Shown: positions 7,148 to 12,125 of the stretch, in pieces
Layout: every line of letters begins with the position of its first letter
How positions within the stretch are numbered: the stretch's first letter is position 1
Assembly (NCBI GenBank): GCA_964631335.1
Contig: CAZVXD010000065.1
Location: forward strand, 1-12,125
Length of the DNA stretch: 12,125 nt
DNA from: JAFGHJ01 sp964631335
Lineage (GTDB): Bacteria > Hydrothermota > UBA3072
Reading direction: 5' to 3'
Translations under genes and position numbers: made by a program
Notes under the pieces: model-generated
What the model was told of the DNA's origin: nothing
The model's database searches: none
What the model saw: only the letters and a program-made list of their open reading frames with translations

Positions 7148-8161
7148 ATGGCTGAAAAACGCATCATGTATTTTTTAAAATCTTTTATTCCAAAGAAAAT
7201 TATAACTTTCCTATCCGAGGTATGCTTAAAAAATTCACTAATAATAAAACAAATCTATGATGTTTTTAACTATTTAAAATTCAGTAGAACCTTTTCTTAT
7301 AATGGTTTAAATAGACTTGAGTATGAACTTATTACAAATTACCATGTTATTGAAAAAGGGCTTTCTTTTCAAAAGATTAAAAAGAATTTTGGAAAAGAAA
7401 GAATAAAGATTATCCTTAAACTTTTGGATAAATTTCTAGCCAAGAAATATGATACAACTAACATTTTTTACAATGCCACTGTTTCTACCTTAAGGGAGTA
7501 TATTAAGTGGCATAAAACACATTCTTTCGATGTTAAATGGTTAGAAAGTAAAATTAAAAATTATCCATTGAAATTTAATAATTATGGAGGAGTTATAGAA
7601 ATCGACAAAGATCAATATATCAAAATGGCTAAGGGAAATTTTAAAGAATTAGTTTATTCCAGAAAATCCATCAGAAATTATTCTTCAAAAAATATTTCTC
7701 TCTCCAGTATCAAAAAGAGTCTAAAACTAGCCCAAATGTCTCCTTCCGCCTGTAATCGTCAACCAGCCAAAGTTTACATAATAGGAAATAAATCTAAAAT
7801 TGTGAATGTTTTAAAACTTCACAAGGGAAATCGTGGCTTTGGTAATTTAGCAAATAAACTCTTAATCATTACCTCTGATTTATCCACCTATAAAGGTTCC
7901 AGTGAATTTTATGGCCCAATGATAGACGGAAGCCTTTTTGCGATGTCTTTAATCTACTCTTTACACTATCAAGGTTTGGGGGTATGTCCCTTAAATTGGT
8001 TTGCATCTATAAAGAGAGATAGAGCATTACATAAACTTTTAAATATCCCTTTCAATGAAAAAGTTATTATCTTAATTCTTGTCGGGAATCTACCTGATTC
8101 CTTTAAAGCGGCAAAGTCTAACAGAAGGAAAACTAAGGAAATCTTTCGTATTATAAATTAA
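7148..8161 (+). CDS. Nitroreductase-family flavoprotein with long N-terminal extension
   Basis: A 337-residue protein with a C-terminal nitroreductase domain from about residue 165: SRKSIRNYSS (171-180, the FMN-phosphate-binding R-x-S-x-R pattern), SPSACNRQP (198-206), IDGSLFAM (259-266), GLGVCPLNW (276-284) and ILVGNLPD (310-317). Such domains bind FMN and use NAD(P)H to reduce nitro, quinone or other acceptors. The first 160 residues are a mostly helical extension with NYHVIEKGLSFQK (64-76). I recall this type of extended nitroreductase from polysaccharide loci, often close to pyruvyl transferases, where its reaction is not known. The start at 7148 is the first ATG after an in-frame stop at 7133-7135 and four bases after the methyltransferase stop; only a weak purine stretch (AGAAGA) precedes it. 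It is the last gene of the forward block and converges on the pyruvyl transferase gene. The domain call is firm; the function is open. Confidence 0.88.
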   Translation: MAEKRIMYFLKSFIPKKIITFLSEVCLKNSLIIKQIYDVFNYLKFSRTFSYNGLNRLEYELITNYHVIEKGLSFQKIKKNFGKERIKIILKLLDKFLAKKYDTTNIFYNATVSTLREYIKWHKTHSFDVKWLESKIKNYPLKFNNYGGVIEIDKDQYIKMAKGNFKELVYSRKSIRNYSSKNISLSSIKKSLKLAQMSPSACNRQPAKVYIIGNKSKIVNVLKLHKGNRGFGNLANKLLIITSDLSTYKGSSEFYGPMIDGSLFAMSLIYSLHYQGLGVCPLNWFASIKRDRALHKLLNIPFNEKVIILILVGNLPDSFKAAKSNRRKTKEIFRIIN

Positions 8162-8178
8162 CAAATTCAAGGAATTAT

Positions 8179-9327
8179 CTATCTCAAAGAAATAATTTCT
8201 TTGAGAATATCTATAAAATCTATTTTTGAAGTCTCTAAATATTTTCTAGATTTAGCATAATCCATTGTCATTAATTTTTCGAAAACACTTTCCGGAGGTT
8301 CTCTTAAAATATCGTCTCTAATAACCCTATTTTCTGTTTGATGAATGTTTCTACAAAAATCATAAACCTTACTTTTATACTGAAATTTTAAATATTTCCA
8401 CAACTTGTGGCAATAGATGTCAACCATAAAAAAGCGTTTTTTATTATATGCACAAGAAACAAGGGCATGAAATCTTTCTCCAACATAACCATTTGAATTA
8501 ACTATCCAAAAATACCAATCTCTCGGACTAAGTGGCATTGGAACCCGAAAATCAAAAGATTTAAATCCAGTATAACCCGCTGGCATTGGAAGTTCTCCGA
8601 ATAAAAATCCCTTTCCATTTACTACCTTTTTAAAAGCAGCAAGCCACTTTTCTGAATAATTCTTTTTTTGTCCACTAAATAAAACGAATTTTTTTGTTCC
8701 TATTATCTTTTCATAATTATCAGCTTTCCTTAATAAATCTATAATCGAATTTAGATTTGATACAGGATCTGGTGTAATCTTGAGATTAATCTTCCCTATC
8801 CCAATTATTCTTAATGTCCAATATGTCCATCTATCTCTAACGGTTATTATGTCAAACTCTTTAAGGTTTTTTCTTATTTTTAATATCTTAATGGGATTGA
8901 GTAAAAAATAATAAGAACCCATCGCAGAAACAGATAAAAAAATCTTTTTTACTTTTTGGTCAGGTGGGATCCAATTTAACCAGGCGGGATTGGGATAAAG
9001 AACATCTGAAGTGCCTTTATTTCTCAGTCTAATCATCCCATCACTCCCTACAATTATGTGAGTAAATTTTTCATCAGTTAGAATTTTCTTGAGGCCTGAA
9101 ATATCCTTACATTTCTCTGTTAAATATTTTTTATCTATAAAACTTTTATGCACATCGATTTGCTCTTCTGGGACTTCTTTCTCATAAACTTTTTCTAAAT
9201 CTTGGTAGGAATAGTTAATTATTTTCGCATTAATTCCTAACTTTAAAATATTTTTTAAAGATGTATAGGCTTGAAGATTTGCTCCAAAATTAGGAATGTT
9301 ATGATAAGTTAAAATCCCAATTTTCAT
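8179..9327 (-). CDS. Polysaccharide pyruvyl transferase family protein (CsaB/WcaK-like)
   Basis: A 382-residue protein on the reverse strand with the features of the PS_pyruv_trans family, GT-B-like enzymes that put pyruvate from phosphoenolpyruvate onto sugars of surface polymers as a ketal. Seen in order: NFGANLQAYTSL (residues 13-24), the acidic-loop segment IIVGSDGMIRL (91-101; other members often have VGSDQVW), SVSAMGS (132-138), ITVRDRWTY (161-169), TPDPV (185-189) and SPRDWYFWIVNSNGYV with GERFHA (267-288), the counterpart of the usual T/GDSFHG/A segment near the active site. The start ATG at 9327 has the best Shine-Dalgarno in the window (GAGGA at 9339-9335). It lies ten bases after the end of the GT-C gene, so the two are probably co-transcribed and coupled. 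Its last codons form a perfect inverted repeat. Pyruvylation is the family role; some members act differently, so the chemistry is probable, not proven. Confidence 0.88.
   Translation of the reverse strand: MKIGILTYHNIPNFGANLQAYTSLKNILKLGINAKIINYSYQDLEKVYEKEVPEEQIDVHKSFIDKKYLTEKCKDISGLKKILTDEKFTHIIVGSDGMIRLRNKGTSDVLYPNPAWLNWIPPDQKVKKIFLSVSAMGSYYFLLNPIKILKIRKNLKEFDIITVRDRWTYWTLRIIGIGKINLKITPDPVSNLNSIIDLLRKADNYEKIIGTKKFVLFSGQKKNYSEKWLAAFKKVVNGKGFLFGELPMPAGYTGFKSFDFRVPMPLSPRDWYFWIVNSNGYVGERFHALVSCAYNKKRFFMVDIYCHKLWKYLKFQYKSKVYDFCRNIHQTENRVIRDDILREPPESVFEKLMTMDYAKSRKYLETSKIDFIDILKEIISLR
8182..8206. terminator. Perfect 12-bp inverted repeat at the convergent gene end, possible bidirectional terminator
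   Basis: Bases 8182-8193 (TCTCAAAGAAAT) are the exact reverse complement of 8195-8206, with one central base. Folded as RNA this gives a hairpin of about 10 pairs with a small loop. It sits at the meeting point of the two gene blocks: 21 bases after the nitroreductase stop and over the last eight codons of the pyruvyl transferase gene. The U tracts are weak: TATTTTTG follows some 14 bases downstream in the forward direction, and the reverse direction shows only scattered T. The stem is AT-rich. The position supports a terminator or mRNA 3'-end stabiliser for one or both operons; efficient intrinsic termination is uncertain. Confidence 0.45.
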
Positions 9328-9334
9328 CGGTTGT

Positions 9335-9339
9335 TCCTC
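9335..9339 (-). promoter_or_regulatory. Shine-Dalgarno of the pyruvyl transferase gene, overlapping the upstream stop codon
   Basis: On the reverse strand GAGGA (9339-9335) stands seven bases before the ATG at 9327-9325. Its GA belongs to the TGA stop (9340-9338) of the GT-C gene. It is the only well-placed, strong Shine-Dalgarno in the window; it sets the start of the pyruvyl transferase and suggests coupling to the end of GT-C translation. Confidence 0.7.
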
Positions 9340-12125
9340 ATATATGATTTAATAAATAGAGCCTGCTATTATTATCTTTACCAATATAAATAATATTATT
9401 CGAATAATTTTCTCGTATATAATTATCTATTGTTTTTTGAGAAATATATAAATATTTTCTACCTTCAAAATCTGCTCCAGAAATATACCAAACATTCTTT
9501 GTTTTATTTTCATCCAGAATTTCTAATAACTCATGGAGTGAAGAAATAATTACTGGGCCATCTTTTGTAATTTGCCATACATTGCCTCCCCTGTAAAATT
9601 TATACATAGGAAATTTCTGGATTGTTTCTTCTATGGTGCGACGACTAACAGTATAATCTGCTTGCTTTTTTAACAATAACTGTAGATAAATATTTTGTAT
9701 CCAATAATCATAAATAATAATATCTCCTTCTTTATAAAATCTAGTTAAAAAAATTATTGGGGTTTTATCATCTGCATAATAATCTTCCGTATGACTAGGG
9801 GTGATAGTTGGGAAGTCTTTTTGCCCTTTGCCATAATCGCTCATCAAAATATGGTAGATGCCAAATTGCGACGGAATTAAAACTATCAGGATTACAATTA
9901 AAAATACAATTTTCCTGTCTTTTAGAAATGGGTAAATTGAAAGTGAAAATACTGGTATTATCAAGGCTAAAATCCACCAGAGATATTTCAAGATATAATC
10001 AATTTTATAAATTGAAAAAACTATAAATGAAAATAAGATAAAGCCACCAATTAAAAATTCTTTTCTAGGTTTGAATAAATTACTTATTATAAAAAGGCTG
10101 GTAAAAATAGAAATAACGGGAAAATACATAAACATATTTTCTATATAAATAAAATTGGGTAATTGGATATTTTGCAAAAACCACCATTTATCTACTCCTA
10201 AATATTCGGGATAAAAATCATAAAAACCAAAATAATTATGGTCATAAATATATCCTGGTAATTTTGTTAACGCTAAAAATATAGAAAGAAAAACTAGAAT
10301 GATAAAAAATAAAAATCTTTTGTCTTTATAGTAATTATTTTTTCTAAAGAACCACGGGAAAAATACTAGAAAAACCAGAAGCATAGCAAATTGATGTGTT
10401 AATAAAGCCAAAATAACAAAAATGAAAGAATAAATAAGTTTTACCCCCTTATTTTTTTCAATAAATTCTATAAGGAAAATGAAAGCGAGGATCATAAAAA
10501 GCAACATCATCCCATACATTCTTGCGTATCGCGAAAGCATAATATGCCAATCGGAAAAAACCAGTAAAAAAGTAGTAAGAAGAATCACTTTTTTATTAAT
10601 ATTTAGTTTCCTTAAAAACCAAATCAAAACCATAATTGTCAATATCCCTACTATCACACCCGGAAATCTAACCCAAAATTCAGTAACGCCAAATAATTTT
10701 GTAAAAATTGAAACAAAATACAAATAAGGTAAACCCCTCAAATAACAAATTCCGTCAGAACAAGGGAGACCGATTTTATTAATATAATAAGCATATTGTG
10801 CCGTTGATGCTTCATCGGTAACAAAACCTAACTTACCTAAATTCCAAATCCTTAATAGAAAACCACAAATCAGCAGTATAATTATTATTAACAAATTCCA
10901 TTTATCAAAACTTAAAGATTTTCTACTTTCACTCTCCTTCTTAACCTCCCCATTTATTTTTTCTTTCCTAAAGTAGGCAAAGAAACCAAAACTAAGCGTC
11001 AGTAAAATTAAATACAAATTGTAACCCGATAGAGAATCAATAATGTTCTGTAGATAAACAGGCTGTTTAACAAAAACAAATTTTGAGGAAGAAATAATTA
11101 TTAATAAAAGACCAATTAAAAAACCATATTCTAGACAGGGAATGATTTTTTCTTTAAAATGTTTTTCTTCTCTTTTTAAAAAACAAAAGATGAAAAATTC
11201 TACTAAAAGAAAAGTAAAAATTAAGTTTGATTGATTACTTTTTTCTTCAAGAAACTGATTCGTTTTGCGGGAAATATTTGAAAAAATTGGATTATAATCT
11301 GATTTAATTTCTTTTAAGGAATAAACATATCTAGGGTAAAAATCAAAGTTGTTATCTGAATTCTGTTCTATTAAAAATGTTTTGCCAGTTTCTCCCTCTT
11401 CTATTTTTTCTATTTCAAAAACATAGTTTTTATCTTTAGAATCTCCTTGAATAGGAAAACCAAATAAAAAGTAATCAGTTCCCCAATCTTGATTAAGTTC
11501 ATAGGTATTTTCGTAAAAATAATCTTTTATTTCCTTTTTATCCTCTTTAATTCTAAAAACGATTCTCTCTGGTTCGCTAAAAAATATTTCTTCATCAAAC
11601 TCCCCTTCTCCTTCTGTATTCATTTCTCGAATTAGGCCTGCTTCTCCATCTTCTTCTAATCCGGTGTTAATAGTCTCTTCTTCTCCCTCTTCCTCTTCTT
11701 CAATAACGATATCTTTGCTAATAATTCTTAAACCAATCGTTCCTAAGTTATTTGATTTTGCTTGAAAGGTTTGTTTTAAAGTCTTATCCAGGTTTATTTC
11801 TATTTTTTGAGTAGTTCTAAAATTAACAATCCTATCTTCCCAAACTAAAGGGCTACCAAAACGAAAGATTGGGTAAAACAGGAGAAACAATGAAATTAAC
11901 AAAAGATTAATCAAAGAAAGAAAAATAAACTTTTTGAAATCTTTAAGACCAATAAAAACATTCTTAATCTCCCTTACATTAATCAATAATGCCAAAAACA
12001 AAAGGGCAGCTAGAATTCTACTAAAGATATTAAAGTTAATATTTAAGAAAAAACCAAAAAAATCAGCGATGAAAAGAATAATTACCGAAAGGAAGGTACC
12101 GAAAGTTAAAAAATTGAAAAGGCTT
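9338..12125 (-). CDS. GT-C membrane glycosyltransferase (GT39/PMT-like) with extracytoplasmic domain, N-terminus beyond window edge
   Basis: The frame ends with TGA at 9340-9338 and is open to the right edge. A TTG at 12001 could be read as a start, but 41 further codons upstream continue a hydrophobic membrane sequence (for example FLTFGTFLSVIILFIADFF), so the gene almost surely begins outside. At least 928 residues are visible. Order: membrane helices (about 12120-11865); a soluble, probably beta-sandwich domain (about 11850-11240) interrupted by an acidic stretch; three helices (about 11220-10965); then the GT-C core from about 10905, with TDEAS (10819-10805) in the first extracytoplasmic loop, where the catalytic acid of GT39/ArnT-like enzymes lies, and RYARMYG (10531-10511); many helices to about 9890; and a C-terminal soluble domain. 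GT39 enzymes use polyprenyl-phosphate sugars outside the membrane, which fits the GT2 gene at the left edge. The acceptor is unknown. Confidence 0.86.
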   Translation of the reverse strand, partial: SLFNFLTFGTFLSVIILFIADFFGFFLNINFNIFSRILAALLFLALLINVREIKNVFIGLKDFKKFIFLSLINLLLISLFLLFYPIFRFGSPLVWEDRIVNFRTTQKIEINLDKTLKQTFQAKSNNLGTIGLRIISKDIVIEEEEEGEEETINTGLEEDGEAGLIREMNTEGEGEFDEEIFFSEPERIVFRIKEDKKEIKDYFYENTYELNQDWGTDYFLFGFPIQGDSKDKNYVFEIEKIEEGETGKTFLIEQNSDNNFDFYPRYVYSLKEIKSDYNPIFSNISRKTNQFLEEKSNQSNLIFTFLLVEFFIFCFLKREEKHFKEKIIPCLEYGFLIGLLLIIISSSKFVFVKQPVYLQNIIDSLSGYNLYLILLTLSFGFFAYFRKEKINGEVKKESESRKSLSFDKWNLLIIIILLICGFLLRIWNLGKLGFVTDEASTAQYAYYINKIGLPCSDGICYLRGLPYLYFVSIFTKLFGVTEFWVRFPGVIVGILTIMVLIWFLRKLNINKKVILLTTFLLVFSDWHIMLSRYARMYGMMLLFMILAFIFLIEFIEKNKGVKLIYSFIFVILALLTHQFAMLLVFLVFFPWFFRKNNYYKDKRFLFFIILVFLSIFLALTKLPGYIYDHNYFGFYDFYPEYLGVDKWWFLQNIQLPNFIYIENMFMYFPVISIFTSLFIISNLFKPRKEFLIGGFILFSFIVFSIYKIDYILKYLWWILALIIPVFSLSIYPFLKDRKIVFLIVILIVLIPSQFGIYHILMSDYGKGQKDFPTITPSHTEDYYADDKTPIIFLTRFYKEGDIIIYDYWIQNIYLQLLLKKQADYTVSRRTIEETIQKFPMYKFYRGGNVWQITKDGPVIISSLHELLEILDENKTKNVWYISGADFEGRKYLYISQKTIDNYIRENYSNNIIYIGKDNNSRLYLLNHI
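11675..11701 (-). repeat. Glu-codon low-complexity tract (GAA/GAG/GGA) in the GT-C gene
   Basis: Nine consecutive codons on the reverse strand read GAA GAA GAG GAA GAG GGA GAA GAA GAG, encoding EEEEEGEEE. On the forward strand this is a pure pyrimidine tract of CTC, TTC and TCC triplets. It starts a wider acidic segment (down to about 11588) in which half of 38 residues are Glu or Asp. Such purine-rich triplet tracts may change length by slippage without breaking the frame. Confidence 0.7.

Noticed and set aside
8162..8178. Promoter or small RNA in the gap between the converging genes
   Set aside because: The gap is 17 bases between two stop codons, with no room for promoter elements; only the hairpin next to it is notable.
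9795..10727. Short open frames on both strands within the GT-C gene
   Set aside because: They overlap the GT-C membrane core, match no family I recognise, and arise from AT-rich transmembrane codons.
11999..12001. TTG as the start codon of the GT-C gene
   Set aside because: The frame continues upstream without a stop to the window edge, and the 41 extra codons encode hydrophobic membrane sequence that fits the protein; no Shine-Dalgarno precedes the TTG.
1..12125. Defence system, CRISPR array, insertion sequence or prophage remnant
   Set aside because: No spaced direct repeats, transposase-like or phage-like proteins or terminal inverted repeats were seen; every gene fits surface glycan synthesis.

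Overview
The window is a protein-dense, AT-rich stretch of a cell-surface polysaccharide or glycoconjugate locus. By hand count, GC is about 35% in the first 600 bases, about 27% over 721-1200 and about 22-24% in a sample near 3000. All readable genes use the standard code, with TGA acting as a stop at least twice. Most forward genes lack a recognisable Shine-Dalgarno sequence and are packed end to end. Together with the AT-richness, the many glycosyltransferases and a large GT-C membrane protein with an extracytoplasmic domain, this suggests an uncultured, small-genome bacterium of the Patescibacteria (CPR) kind. Omnitrophota-like bacteria or DPANN archaea remain possible. This is an inference; no marker gene in the window settles the taxonomy.

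Forward block, 1-8161: eight genes run in one direction with gaps or overlaps of 1, -4, 3, 8, 1, -11 and 4 bases, so they almost certainly form one operon that begins left of the window. In order they are: the C-terminal two thirds of a DPM1/GtrB-like GT2 enzyme with two C-terminal membrane helices; two GT4 glycosyltransferases; a TuaH-like GT4-type glycosyltransferase; a Wzx-type flippase; another GT4 enzyme; a SAM-dependent methyltransferase; and a nitroreductase-family flavoprotein with a long N-terminal extension.

Reverse block, 12125-8179: a very large GT-C (GT39/PMT-like) membrane glycosyltransferase, whose reading frame stays open to the right edge and so is truncated at its N-terminus, is followed after 10 bases by a polysaccharide pyruvyl transferase family protein. 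The two blocks converge on a 17-base gap, next to a perfect 12-bp inverted repeat that may act as a shared terminator.

Working model (inference): cytoplasmic GT4 enzymes build an oligosaccharide on a lipid carrier. The methyltransferase, the pyruvyl transferase and possibly the nitroreductase-like protein decorate it, and the flippase exports it. The GT2 enzyme would make a polyprenyl-phosphate sugar that the GT-C enzyme could use as donor outside the membrane. No Wzy polymerase, initiating phosphoglycosyltransferase or nucleotide-sugar synthesis gene lies in the window. No RNA gene, CRISPR array, insertion sequence or origin was seen, and no gene-free stretch exceeds 20 bases.
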